Source of the DNA: Bombilactobacillus thymidiniphilus
GTDB lineage: Bacteria > Bacillota > Bacilli > Lactobacillales > Lactobacillaceae
Reading direction: 5' to 3'
NCBI RefSeq assembly: GCF_023380245.1
Contig: NZ_CP093365.1
Span: forward strand, 1 to 64,000
Length of the DNA: 64,000 nucleotides
The notes under the pieces were generated by a model that did not search any database, was not told the DNA's origin, and saw only the letters and a list, made by a program, of their open reading frames with translations. This document shows, in pieces, positions 9,732-18,943 of the stretch; the stretch's first letter is position 1, and every line of letters begins with the position of its first letter. The position numbers and the translations under genes are program-made.

Positions 9732-10454
9732 CGTTTATCACCCCCAATCCGTATAATTGGTGATATCTATTAACTAATTTTTCTTTTGAAACCTGACCAA
9801 ATGTCTGTTTGAGCACGCGCCCGTTTCCTAAGAAAACATAGCTTTGCGCCACTGTACTAATTAATTCCGGATCATGAGACGAAACTATAATTATTTTCTC
9901 TAGTTCCGATAGTTTAGACATCAATGTCATTAATTCTTTTTGAGCATCAATATCAAGGCCATTAGAGGGCTCATCTAATAACAACATTTTGGAATTCATG
10001 GCAGCAGCAACTAGTAAAGATGCCTTTTTCTTTTGACCAGTTGAGGTTTTTCAAAATCATTTTTTACAAAGTTAGTAATGTTAAATAATTTGGCTAAACT
10101 TGTTAGATGATCAGCATTTTCTTGATAATTTTGATTACTTAGAGCCGAAAAATATTCTAAATTTTGGTAAATAGTCAGTTTGTTTCTTAATCCTCTTTCA
10201 CCAGCCGGAACAAAGATGGTATTTACTCGCGCCCAAGCTTCGTACGTTAAGTTAGTGGAATTATCTATGGAGATATCACCAGCATTGGGAATAGTAATAC
10301 CTGCCATTAATCTCATAAGTGTAGTTTTACCAATGCCATTCGGTCCAATTAGTGCAATTATGTTGCACACACTCATATCAAAATCAAAATTAACGTTAGT
10401 CAATATATGTGATGTTTTATAGCGCTTTGATAATCCATTTACAGTGAATTTCAT
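9724..10454 (-). pseudogene. ABC transporter ATP-binding protein, frameshifted
   Basis: Reference copy of 1942-2672. Walker A (GPNGIGKTT) precedes the shift; STGQKKK, Walker B (LLLDEPSNGLD) and the SSHD switch follow it. The shift near 10040 lies in a short A-run. With one base corrected, the gene encodes a normal-length ATPase of about 243 residues. It overlaps the permease start by 8 bases. Confidence 0.8.
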
Positions 10455-10797
10455 TTGTCCACCTCTATCCATCTGAGGAAAAGAAATCAATAATTACAGT
10501 AATCAATTTAGATAAATCACTGGACCTAGCCCTGCTATTTTTACATTAGGTAATTTAAAAGCAGATAATGATCCAGATGAATATGTAATTACAGAAGATG
10601 TTGATGAAATTTTTGGAGTAGGATTATTTTTTAAATTATTTAAGAAAAATAACTATCTATTACACTCATATCTAACTTAAGATTAAGACCCCAAAAATTA
10701 AAAGTCAACAATTTTCGAAGTTACAATTTTAATTTTAGGAAGGAAATTGCAGGTTTAATTCAACCACTTTCTAAAAATCACAATAGTAGTGTAATAA

Positions 10798-10890
10798 CTA
10801 TGGAGTCTTTACCGGCCACTGATTCACCAAAATAGCTGTTTCAAAGCGTTGTTCAATCCATTCTTTTCCTTCAGGCACTCCCAAAAACAT
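10798..10890 (-). CDS. Short ORF overlapping the CPBP stop codon (right-arm copy)
   Basis: Same ATG overlap with the CPBP stop as in the left arm. Here the frame ends after 30 residues (…NQWPVKTP), because this arm has one more C than the left. Whether the 30- or 44-residue version is real cannot be decided from this sequence. Confidence 0.25.
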   Translation of the reverse strand: MFLGVPEGKEWIEQRFETAILVNQWPVKTP

Positions 10891-11586
10891 TATTTTTCAA
10901 CTTTTAACTTATTATCGGTCAATATTGGCATCAAAATAAACAAACCAACTATTAAATAAAATACTGACACACCAATAGCACTACCAAACGAAATATTGCT
11001 ACTATTCTGCATTCCCCAAAGAATAGTGACCACATAGTCTAAGCTAAAATGACATAACATAGGAAATAGTAAATTATTGGTTCTAACAAAAATACTAGCA
11101 AACACAAATCCCATAGCCGTCGTCTGCAAAACTTGGATTATTGTTGCCGAAAAACTTTGCGAGTATAGATTCAGAAAATGCTCCGAACCAAACAAGATAC
11201 TGGAAATGATCAAATAATTCCAATAGTGTTAGCAATACGACTCCTCGAAAAAGATACTCTTCAGTCGTACCAGCTATAAAGCCCACAGCGATGGCATTCA
11301 AAAAATTCTTTACATTCATCAAACCCATAATAATTAAAATTCCAGCAACAACCAAAATGCCTTTTTGTTGATCTTTATTGAGTTTCAAAGAAAAAGGGAT
11401 TTTTCGTTGTGTTAGCCAGTTATTCAACAGAATCAGTAAACCCAAGAATAAAAACTTATCTAAACATAAAAAAAGCACACTGCTGTTTTCATGAAGATAT
11501 CTCGAAAAATTCACCATACCAAATTCAAATAAAACTTCTAAAACCAGTAATACTATAAGTCTGTTTGTTAATCTTTTATGACTCAT
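10890..11586 (-). pseudogene. CPBP intramembrane protease, frameshifted
   Basis: Reference copy. The first part (to about residue 125) includes the catalytic-type EEYLFR. The second part, in another frame, has the SEH histidine, CHFSLD and a C-terminal membrane helix ending KLKVEK. A single-base shift near 11200 separates them. Corrected, the protein would be about 230 residues, a normal CPBP size. It follows peptides A and B and was probably their immunity or maturation factor. Confidence 0.77.
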
Positions 11587-11672
11587 ATAGCTATTCTCCT
11601 AAATATGATAAAATCCCATAATAATATATATAAAAAGATTAGTATCCAATAATAAAAATTCAATCAAACTAT

Positions 11673-11828
11673 TTAGCCAAAAAAGCCATGATAAAATCCA
11701 CAAGCAAAGTCTGCAGCCGATTGCATGGACCTATTATTTCTACGGATTGCGGCTGCGGTATAAGCATGTCCGACTCCCAAAATTTCGCCCAAAGAGTTAT
11801 CTGATAATTCTAAATAATTATTTTCCAT
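11673..11828 (-). CDS. Class II bacteriocin-like peptide B
   Basis: Reference copy of the 51-residue peptide, identical to 565-720. The leader-like half ends in ILGVG. The remaining 31 residues are cationic in the middle (IRRNNR) and end in CGFYHGFFG, with a GxxxG motif. A strong ribosome site (GGAGGAGAAGG) precedes it. It is co-transcribed with peptide A. It is too short for routine gene calling and could easily be missed. Confidence 0.67.
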   Translation of the reverse strand: MENNYLELSDNSLGEILGVGHAYTAAAIRRNNRSMQSAADFACGFYHGFFG

Positions 11829-11854
11829 AACAAAACCTTCTCCTCCAAAATTAT

Positions 11855-12016
11855 TTAAAAATTGTCCATATATCTACAGCATGCCTTACAGCCTTGCCCC
11901 CATGCATAACCAGCCTTATAATCTTTTCTAGAGCCTCCTTGAATTAACTGTAAGCTTTCACAATCTAAAGCTTCGATATTTTCTTTGATCCAATTTGTTT
12001 CAAAAGAAGTATTCAT
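11855..12016 (-). CDS. Class II bacteriocin-like peptide A, double-glycine leader
   Basis: Reference copy of the 53-residue prepeptide. The leader has the class II pattern of spaced hydrophobics ending in LQLIQGG. The mature part (about 25 residues) has GYAWG, a GxxxG motif, and three Cys in CKACC. A longer reading from an upstream ATG (11 more residues) lacks a ribosome site, whereas this ATG has GGAGG at proper spacing. Peptide B lies 26 bases on. The genes behind it are an immunity-type CPBP protease and an ABC transporter, which supports a bacteriocin locus. Confidence 0.75.
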   Translation of the reverse strand: MNTSFETNWIKENIEALDCESLQLIQGGSRKDYKAGYAWGQGCKACCRYMDNF

Positions 12017-12132
12017 TACTATTCCTCCCACACTTTTATATTTACCCAACGCGTATATATGAATTAGGTATATCTAAGAATATATTCATTGTTGATTTAA
12101 AATCAAGCTTACAATCAAAGCATACGTATGTC

Positions 12133-12632
12133 TTATCGTTTAAGATATGGCCATTTAGCGAACAAATGAAATCCCTGGTAATCCATAATTGCAAAAGAGA
12201 CTGTTGCATCTTCAACTAAGTAAGTATCAAATCCCAAATTACCAGACATTCGCGTAGTAGTGGAAACACAATGTGGCGTTGTCAAACCACAGATAAATAC
12301 TTTTTCAATCTGACATTCTAGTAAAATACTTTTTAGTTTAGTTCCAATAAAGGCACTGTTTACAGTTTTATCCAAAACAATTTCTGAAGGTAAAGGTTCA
12401 GACTGCTTTTAAAACTAAAAACCAGTATTCTGAAAATAAAATCGTGATTTAGGATCATCACTAATATGATGTACATTAATAACTAACCCGTTGCGCTGGC
12501 GAAAAGCCTGTAACAGTTAATGCACGTTATTTCAAGCAAATTCTTTATTACTCACTCCCCAATGCCGTCGCGAAAAGTTTTTTGGACATCAATTACTAAT
12601 AGGGTTACATTGTCCATACCCAATTTTCCCAT
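12133..12632 (-). pseudogene. Isochorismatase-family cysteine hydrolase, degenerate
   Basis: From an ATG at 12632 the frame reads a typical start (…TLLVIDVQKTFRDGIGE) and then stops. The middle is frameshifted (a VHHISDD-like piece is readable). The last 80 codons (12375-12133) are open and contain GLTTPHCVSTTTRMSGNLGF with the presumed catalytic Cys. The family hydrolyses isochorismate, nicotinamide or related substrates; the exact one cannot be told. The gene crosses the outer boundary of the inverted repeat, showing that the right arm is native to this locus. Confidence 0.75.
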
Positions 12633-12743
12633 TAATTAATAATTAACTATATTTTAGAAATTAGCTTAAACTTGAGAATCTTTATTTTTACTGTCAATTC
12701 CAATTTTGTAATATATAGCAAATTAAAACATAATTGAGAGCAG

Positions 12744-12778
12744 TAAAAAAAAAGCGCGCTTTTATAAAAGCACGCTCT
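12744..12778 (-). terminator. Rho-independent terminator
   Basis: On the minus strand a stem of AGCGTGCTTTT / AAAAGCGCGCT (one G·T pair) is followed by nine T. It sits right after the stop of the 12788-13042 gene. Confidence 0.8.
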
Positions 12779-12787
12779 TCATCAATA

Positions 12788-13042
12788 CTACTTGTTATGA
12801 ACTACCCGTACAAAGGCAAAATACTCAGAAGCCACTAGCGCCAATAATAGTAATAAACCAATGTAAATCGATGCATACACTGAAATAACCGTAACGATAG
12901 TTAGCCCAATCGCAGATGTTGTCAGAATCAAAGAAAACTTTTGCGCTTTAGTCAGTTTAGCGGTGTCCCCTTGGAAAGAAATTGCCGTGGCAATCGCACC
13001 CACAACGATCATCACTCCGAAAAAAATGTGTAATCCAATCAT
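12788..13042 (-). CDS. Small membrane protein, function unknown
   Basis: The 84-residue protein has a strong AGGAGGAATATT ribosome site. Three hydrophobic segments (about residues 3-24, 38-60 and 62-78) make it an integral membrane protein. It has its own terminator and a gene-poor upstream region, so it is monocistronic. I do not recognise a family. Intact and well expressed by its signals, it is probably a genuine gene. Confidence 0.75.
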   Translation of the reverse strand: MIGLHIFFGVMIVVGAIATAISFQGDTAKLTKAQKFSLILTTSAIGLTIVTVISVYASIYIGLLLLLALVASEYFAFVRVVHNK

Positions 13043-13311
13043 TAATATTCCTCCTGTTTAATTTATTATACCGGACACTGTAAAATTCAAGCTATAGTTA
13101 ATATCAAGATTTTTATAAATTAATTATGATCTATTTTTATTTTAGGTTTACTTCTGATTCCAAAAATCAGTACGATAAAATACAGTCCTGAATAGGGACA
13201 AACAAATAAATAAAGTTAATAACATCACTACCAATAATTTATCCCACATCAGGCAAATAATTATCAACCAAGTAGCCTGTTTTGCCACTACTTAAGTATT
13301 TTAAAAACCAT

Positions 13312-14545
13312 TCACAGTGATCCTCTACTTTTTATAAGATCTGAATAAGCTTTGATAGGCTGATCTACAAACAACACATTACCAATTGTTCCCAAAATTG
13401 ATATCAATATAACAACAATCTTGTAATCAAGAAATTTAATTATGAAAAAGAAACCAATTCCAACCACAAAGTTAACAAACCGCGTAAAAACGTCTCCCAA
13501 AATAATTGATTCAGCAATTAAATCTTTGTCCGTAATAATTTGACCAATCGTTGCAGTTCCTACGCGAAAAAAATAAATACTGACACCAAATATAAGAGTA
13601 GCTAATAGTAGAGAGGACATTGTTTGTAAACTTAATGCAATAATAGTAGCTAACAGTCCACCAAAAGGAACTAACTTGTAAAAACGAGGTAACAATTTTA
13701 CATTAGTCATAATCTTACCCCAAAAAAGCTCCTGACAAGATGAAAGCAATACTTAATGTTGTTTCATACGTAGTTTGAATTTTAGATGACAATTGCGCTT
13801 GATTTTCTGCAATTGCCATAATCACCATGGGGGCAGCAATCTCCCAGGTGTTAAAAACAAAACCATTCGCGCTACGAACTAAATTTAAAAAAACAACATT
13901 TTTATTTTTTATGGCTAAAAGATAATTTTTGAAAGGATATTTTGGAATATCTACATTACTCTTATTTAGTGGTTCATATTTCTTAAGAATGAACCATGCA
14001 ATTAAAGCTACCAATTGAAGAAACAACACTACTACACAACTAGCTAAAACAATGCAGTAATTAACTAGCAAATAGCCTAGTATAGGTGCAATCAACGTGA
14101 ATGTTTGTAATAAAATATGATAACCATTGTTAGATTGGATCTGATCTTCAACATCATTCTCAAAAATATCTACCAACTCATAATTATAATTAGCAGATTC
14201 AATTCCTTGAATCAGATTGATCACAACAATACAGCAATATAGGGGAATCTTTTGTTGATAAAATATAAAAAACAAAAACTCCGCAACTAAACTAACCATC
14301 GATAGTAATATACCTAACTTAAATCCCTTAAAATGGATAATTAAAAAAGGTGCAATCATCCCGCTAAGTGAAACAGCCAGCAGACCTAACAGTACTAAAA
14401 AGCCTGAAGAAGCACCAGAATTATCTATTTTATATAAGAAGATAGTTGCGAAATAAAGCACTACTGCCTTACTAAAATTGGAAAATGTTGTTAAATAAAT
14501 AGATAATCTTTTTTTATTGTTTAACCATTTATAAATTGATGCCAT
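13312..14545 (-). pseudogene. MFS transporter, frameshifted
   Basis: Two overlapping frames together encode about 410 residues with roughly twelve hydrophobic helices. The first frame runs from 14545 and stops at GAFLG. The second picks up at GKIMTNVKLLPRFYKL and ends at 13312. The shift lies in TTTTTTGGGG at about 13725, so a single T change would join them. It belongs to the major facilitator superfamily; the substrate is unknown. The damage may be a real mutation or a homopolymer error. Confidence 0.78.
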
Positions 14546-14637
14546 AGTTTAATTGTCTTTTCATCTAATTTACCAGCTACCAGGAATTTTATATTAGGAG
14601 CATAAGCAGAAACTTTCTGCAATTTAGCATACATCAT
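14521..14637 (-). CDS. Short ORF overlapping the MFS start
   Basis: A 38-residue frame (MMYAKLQKVSAYAPNIKF…) ends 25 bases inside the MFS gene. It has no good ribosome site, but it reads like real protein and could be the tail of a lost gene, leaving the MFS start translationally coupled. The family is unknown. Confidence 0.3.
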   Translation of the reverse strand: MMYAKLQKVSAYAPNIKFLVAGKLDEKTIKLWHQFING

Positions 14638-14856
14638 TAAAATTAAAAAAACAATCTATTTTACAATTTATTTTTAATATAAATTCCTTATGTTAATCAG
14701 TTTATCATATTAGCAACTACTTTGGACCTTCAAAAATTAATAGGATTAAGCTGTCTGGGCAGCAAAGACAGCACCCAAAAGGCAACTTTACTCCAATTTA
14801 TTGTTCAAGTAAAAATCATTCCAAATTTACTAAAAAAATACTAACCTGGCATTGGG

Positions 14857-14976
14857 GTCGAAATTTACTGATCACCTGTTTCACATCATGCAAATACAAA
14901 TAATTGGTAACTAATTGATCTAAGACCCGTTGCTTATTTTTAAAATACCTAAAAACTGTGCTAATACTGGTCCACC
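14857..14976 (-). pseudogene. TetR-family regulator remnant
   Basis: One frame reads TSISTVFRYFKNKQRVLDQL, the recognition-helix end of a TetR DNA-binding domain (compare the usual S-x-x-T-x-Y-x-Y-F-x-x-K). No start or ligand domain remains. The rest of 14640-15300 is AT-rich with no other support for genes. Confidence 0.55.
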
Positions 14977-15307
14977 ACTAAAAATAATTTTTTAGTTTTC
15001 ATAATAACTTCCCGTTTAATTCCAATGCTCAACAGCGTACATATTTCATGCTTTGCGTGTGAGCATTTACTTTAAAAAAGCCAATAATATCACACTTCCA
15101 TAGGAATGCTTGCATTGAAAAATATCAGTATGTTATTGGACAATTAGTTTCAATTTAATATCCATTTTTCATCTATTGCAGAAATCGTCAAAAAGTGCGC
15201 AACTTTATTTATCTGAATATATGACATCATCATCTCTTCATTTTTCGACACTTGTCCTTGACTTAAAGTCACTCAATTGACAACAGTTTTCACTTTTAAA
15301 CAAAAAT

Positions 15308-15352
15308 AAAGAGCCACTTAATTAGCTTTAAAGCTTAACTAGGTGGCTTTTT
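15308..15352 (-). terminator. Rho-independent terminator
   Basis: A long stem based on AGCCACYTAGTTAAGCTTT and its complement, with an AGCTTTAAAGCT centre. It ends in a T run on both strands and lies just after the MerR stop. Confidence 0.75.
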
Positions 15353-15377
15353 AAATGACACTTTGCTCGCAAAAGCT

Positions 15378-15746
15378 TTAATCATCATCTAAAATAAACT
15401 GTTGTTCACTTTGGCGCGCTTTTGTATCATAAACAGCCAGTTTATGTTGCAATAAAATCAAAGTAGCTGACAATTCATTAATTTCTTGTTCAATGCGCTG
15501 CGCTTGTGTACTTAATACCTCTTTAAGTAAAGCAATTGTGGCATCATTACCCGCAATAACTAAGCTAACATATTGTTTTAAAGCAACGACAGATACTCCA
15601 GCGCGACGCATCTTTTTGGCAAATAGCAACTGGCGAATATTCTTACCAGTAAAATTGTGTGACCCATCTTGATAACGGTCTACCGGAATAATTAAACCGC
15701 TCTTTTCATAATAACGAGTAGTATCCAGTGGCAAACCAGTTTGCAC
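15378..15746 (-). CDS. MerR-family transcriptional regulator
   Basis: The N-terminal winged helix (LDTTRYYEKSGLI) and a C-terminal dimerisation coiled coil (about residues 65-110) are clear, giving about 122 residues from a GTG at 15746. Relatives begin with M-x-I-K-E before the QTGL motif. Here the same frame reads T-K-I-K-E-A-I-V upstream, starting with ACG at 15765-15767, as if the original ATG had mutated to ACG. Translation may now start poorly at ACG or at the GTG. It is transcribed after an aldo-keto-reductase/MFS chimera, a partner commonly found with such regulators. Confidence 0.75.
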   Translation of the reverse strand: MQTGLPLDTTRYYEKSGLIIPVDRYQDGSHNFTGKNIRQLLFAKKMRRAGVSVVALKQYVSLVIAGNDATIALLKEVLSTQAQRIEQEINELSATLILLQHKLAVYDTKARQSEQQFILDDD

Positions 15747-15770
15747 AATGGCTTCTTTTATTTTCGTAAA

Positions 15771-16129
15771 TTAATTAGGCTTCTTTTTATTTTTAGAATG
15801 AATTGTAAAACACACAACAATAAAAGTTAAAACAACTAAAATTAAAGAAATTTGCATCGCATGTTGATACATTACTGCCGTAGATTGAAATGGCTCTATC
15901 AACAAGGTAATTAAAGCTAATCCTACTGATGAACCAATCTGATGGGCAGTGTTAGTTACACTGATGGCAGCACCAGCTTCATTTTGATAAGCTCCTGCCG
16001 TATCGACTAATCGATAACCAGTCCTAATAGCTGGAGTACGGCTGTTTTAGTCTGCTCTGCTGGAATCTGATAAACACCAAAACCGAGTGATGGTATTTGA
16101 ACACCATTATTTAATGTTTTATATTCCAT
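15771..16129 (-). pseudogene. Aldo-keto reductase / MFS transporter deletion chimera
   Basis: After a GGAGGTAAG ribosome site the gene starts as an aldo-keto reductase (LNNGVQIPSLGFGVYQIP; then YRLVDTAGAYQNEA in another frame). At about 15985 it turns into the last part of a DHA2-type transporter (SVTNTAHQIGSSVGLAL, then a terminal helix). The junction falls in GAA-type residues found in both families, which suggests a deletion between short similar sequences. A frameshift in the reductase part makes it non-functional. Confidence 0.7.
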
Positions 16130-16316
16130 AAACTTACCTCCACAATTCATGCATAAAAGGGTATCTTAAACTCTGGAGTTGACACCAGAGCAAGTATATT
16201 TTTAATTAAAAATAAAAAGACAGCTCCCCGAGTTAACTGGAACTATTAAGCCATTATCTAAACAAACTAGAAATGATCCAACATTGTGTCCTCCACTATT
16301 TAATTTCAGAAAATAA

Positions 16317-16340
16317 AAAAGCCGTCTAATGACGGCCTAT
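16317..16340 (-). terminator. Terminator-like hairpin
   Basis: GCCGTC-TAAT-GACGGC, with a T run on the minus strand. No intact minus-strand gene precedes it, so it may be a leftover of a lost gene. Confidence 0.5.
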
Positions 16341-16412
16341 GTTATTATTTGACTGATATAGTCAAAATTGGAAGGACAAAAAAACAGGAAACAAAAAAAG
16401 GAAAATATTAAT

Positions 16413-16475
16413 ATGGGAAACTTAAATATGCAAAATAAGTTTGGCTGTGGCTGAGGGGGGTCTCAGCCACAAATT
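16413..16475 (+). promoter_or_regulatory. Mini-ORF with GC-rich hairpin upstream of Nudix gene
   Basis: After AAAAAAAGGAAAAT an ATG opens a 13-codon frame (MGNLNMQNKFGCG). Its stop lies inside a 9-bp stem GTGGCTGAG/CTCAGCCAC with a GGGGGT loop. The stem is GC-rich in a very AT-rich region but has no T tail. It could be a leader peptide or RNA element; the function is unknown. Confidence 0.3.
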
Positions 16476-16616
16476 CATTGTATCAAATAAAAATTAAAAA
16501 ACAAGAATTAACCATTAAATATTTGTCGTTTCGTGAGAAAAACAAATCCTTTTTGTTGTGCAATTCAATTAAAATTTGTACTTTGTTATAATAAAAATAA
16601 AAAAGGAGGTAGTTAA

Positions 16617-17057
16617 ATGGATCGAACTGAATCAGTTACCCTTACCAACATGTGCATGATTACCAATGCTGACAAAATTCTAGTCTTAAATCGTGTTGAT
16701 CCTAATTGGCCAGGCTTAACTTTCCCCGGCGGCCATATTGAAGCACATGAATCTATTACGGAGTCCGTTATCCGCGAAGTGCAAGAAGAAACTAATCTGA
16801 CGATTACCCAGCCAAAATTAGTGGGTGTCAAGCAATTTTACGATGCTGAACATCATCGCTACCTAGTCTTTTTTTATCGTGCCAACCAATTTAGTGGTGA
16901 GCTAAAATCATCACGTGAAGGCAATCTGAAATGGCTGACGAAAGAAGAATTACTACAATCTCCTTTGGCACCTAACTTTGATCATGACCTGCCACTATTT
17001 TTTGATGAACAATTTAATGAACACCTATTAGATGGGCAACGTGATGTATTGTTTTAA
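16617..17057 (+). CDS. Nudix hydrolase (MutT-like)
   Basis: The 146-residue protein has the full Nudix box at residues 39-60: G-x5-E-x7-R-E-V-Q-E-E. This positions Mg2+ for hydrolysis of nucleoside diphosphate-X substrates. Similar small lactobacillus proteins act on oxidised nucleoside triphosphates, but specificity cannot be read here. An ideal AAAGGAGGT ribosome site lies 7 bases before the ATG. It stands alone on the plus strand between pseudogenes and the bacteriocin island. Confidence 0.88.
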   Translation: MDRTESVTLTNMCMITNADKILVLNRVDPNWPGLTFPGGHIEAHESITESVIREVQEETNLTITQPKLVGVKQFYDAEHHRYLVFFYRANQFSGELKSSREGNLKWLTKEELLQSPLAPNFDHDLPLFFDEQFNEHLLDGQRDVLF

Positions 17058-17150
17058 AATAAAAAATGCTATTCGGATAGCACCGTCATAGCGCAATACA
17101 TAAATGATTATTATTTAAATGAATACCAACAAAATATATGCTTTTATTGA

Positions 17151-17867
17151 TTAAATTTCAAGTTTTTTATAAATTAATGAATATATTAAATATGATACTA
17201 ATAAAAATACAATGACAGATATAATTATATTTAAGTCAATATTTACAGAGGGGCTACACGATGCAACCAAGTCAATAACAAAATGAGTTAGTATCGGAAA
17301 AATAATATTATTAGACACTTTATATAACAGACACAAAAACATTCCTATAACAAAGGCAAAAAAAACTTGTACGATTGTATATTTAAAGCTTTGAGAGTTA
17401 TTAATGATATTAAAAAAATGTGCAAATGCAAAAAATAATGATCCAATAATAGAAGCTATCAAAAAAGATTTTTTACTTTTTACAAAAATTTTATAAAGAA
17501 TAGTAAACAATATAGCGCGATAAAATATTTCTTCAGATAATGCATAAGAAAAATTACCAAAAATCATATTATACTTAAATAAATGAAAAGAGAAATTATT
17601 ATTAATAATAAAAGAAATAAAAATAGTTATTGCCATTATCTTCAAACTACACTTTAAAAAATTAGTCTTTTGAAACAGATCTATTTTTAATATACCAATA
17701 GCCAAAATAATTCTAATTGTAGAAATAGTAACTCTTTGCATCGTCATTCTGTCATTCAAAGAAAAGTTAAAAAGATCACCTAATAGTCCTCCGAGCATAA
17801 AACCTAAAATATATCCCAATAACAAAACTATTATACCTTTAAATATCAAAATAATTTTTTCATTCAC
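17151..17867 (-). CDS. CPBP family intramembrane metalloprotease
   Basis: The 238-residue protein has about seven membrane helices and all CPBP motifs: EEIFYR at residues 112-117, His150 in FAFAHFF, and HFVID at 195-199. Family members act as self-immunity proteins for class II bacteriocins or process prenylated or peptide substrates. It lies next to the peptide genes at 18.8-19.4 kb but points away from them. It is very AT-rich, like the peptides, which suggests they arrived together. It could equally be a host protease unrelated to bacteriocins. Confidence 0.85.
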   Translation of the reverse strand: MNEKIILIFKGIIVLLLGYILGFMLGGLLGDLFNFSLNDRMTMQRVTISTIRIILAIGILKIDLFQKTNFLKCSLKIMAITIFISFIINNNFSFHLFKYNMIFGNFSYALSEEIFYRAILFTILYKIFVKSKKSFLIASIIGSLFFAFAHFFNIINNSQSFKYTIVQVFFAFVIGMFLCLLYKVSNNIIFPILTHFVIDLVASCSPSVNIDLNIIISVIVFLLVSYLIYSLIYKKLEI

Positions 17868-17953
17868 TATTACACATTCTCCTTAATTATAAAATGAAAA
17901 TACTATCAATCATCACTATTTTCATTAACACTTACTCTTTAATCTATACTGTT

Positions 17954-18483
17954 CTATCTGCTTGACAAATAAGATTTTAATGAATCTATCTTCTGTCTAA
18001 ATTCATAAGGATGGTAAACATAGTTCATCGATAAATTGATAACGATAACTTTTGAATCATTAAGATACAAATTTAAAACTATCGGATTTTTACTTGATAA
18101 CATGGCTGGAAAAAAATACCATAAGCGGTCGTCATAGGCAGAGGTAATTTGATGTCCTCAAACTTATTATAGTCACCTTGTAATTGATAAGATGCAATAG
18201 AACTTAGATCAATATTTTGTGGTCGCCTAAACGGAAATACCATCAATAAAATACGTTTCGTCAAAGTACTCATATCATAATAATAAATTTTTTGGTGCTT
18301 AATTTTTAAAAAAAACATCTAAAACATCCATCTTGCTGGCATAACTTAAAATAGCCAAAATAAAGTAAATGACAAAAGTTAAGAATCACAAATCGTATCT
18401 AAACACAGAACCAATAAATAGACTACAAACTGCACTAATAACAAAACTAACGATAATCCTACTTCATACATAATAATATTCAT
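17954..18483 (-). pseudogene. Membrane protein with PH-like C-terminal domain, decayed
   Basis: From an ATG at 18483 two hydrophobic helices are readable (YEVGLSLVLLLVQFVVYLLV and a second in another frame). A soluble part follows (KIYYYDMSTLTKRILL … NIDLSSIASYQL). The ending (PIVLNLYLNDSKVIVINL … LKSYLSSR) lies in a further frame after a shift in AAAAA at about 18080. The soluble part resembles bacterial PH-type domains, a weak assignment. At least two shifts make it non-functional. It sits upstream of and divergent from the bacteriocin operon. Confidence 0.5.
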
Positions 18484-18771
18484 AAAATATAGTAGTTGAT
18501 ATCTTAATAATCACAAGCTATTTATCAAAGACACATTTCCCAGGAAATAAATTGTCTTATGAAATACAAATCAAGCTATTATAAAAACATATATCTAATC
18601 AATTTTTACAAGTAATATTTACAAAAAATATAAACAAAAAAACTGTTATAAAAAAAAACATCATTGGTCTTAGTCTTATATTATGAACTAGTATTGTCTA
18701 AAATTACCAGCTTGAAATTTATATTTATATTAACTAAGTTTGAAATAAATAAAAAGAAAGGGGGTAATGAT

Positions 18772-18915
18772 ATGCTTAAAAGTAATTCTAGTTTACAAAA
18801 GTTTCAAAGTATTAATTCTCAAAGTTTATCTCTAGTCATTGATGGAAAAAAACATGGCTTTTGGTGGACATGTGGTGATGCTGTAGGTAGTTTTTTATCT
18901 GGATTAATTAATTAA
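18772..18915 (+). CDS. Class II bacteriocin-like peptide C
   Basis: The 47-residue peptide starts at an ATG behind AAAGAAAGGGGG. The leader-like half is rich in Ser/Gln with spaced Leu/Ile and ends LSLVIDG. The second half (KKHGFWWTCGDAVGSF…) is Gly-rich, has an aromatic WW pair and a GDAVG GxxxG motif, and is followed by a second Gly spaced for helix contact. The classical GG is replaced by DG, so the processing site is uncertain. It heads an operon of small genes, with a one-TM protein 28 bases downstream. Confidence 0.65.
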   Translation: MLKSNSSLQKFQSINSQSLSLVIDGKKHGFWWTCGDAVGSFLSGLIN

Positions 18916-18943
18916 ATATTTTGAACCAAACTTGGAAAAGAGC

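Larger units (their letters stand above)
6198..12377. repeat. Right arm of the giant inverted repeat
   Basis: Mirror copy of 26-6197. This arm is continuous with ordinary chromosomal genes beyond 12377, and the isochorismatase-family remnant runs straight through its outer boundary. It lacks the extra TTGG and the 10-base deletion of the left copy. It is therefore the more trustworthy version of the locus. The paired genes are listed for both arms. Confidence 0.95.

Noticed and set aside
1-12377. Inverted repeat as a composite transposon or IS pair
   Set aside because: No transposase, terminal repeats or target duplications, and the arms abut with no cargo between them.
17068-17082. Hairpin after the Nudix gene as a terminator
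   Set aside because: A six-base stem without a T tract; too weak to list.
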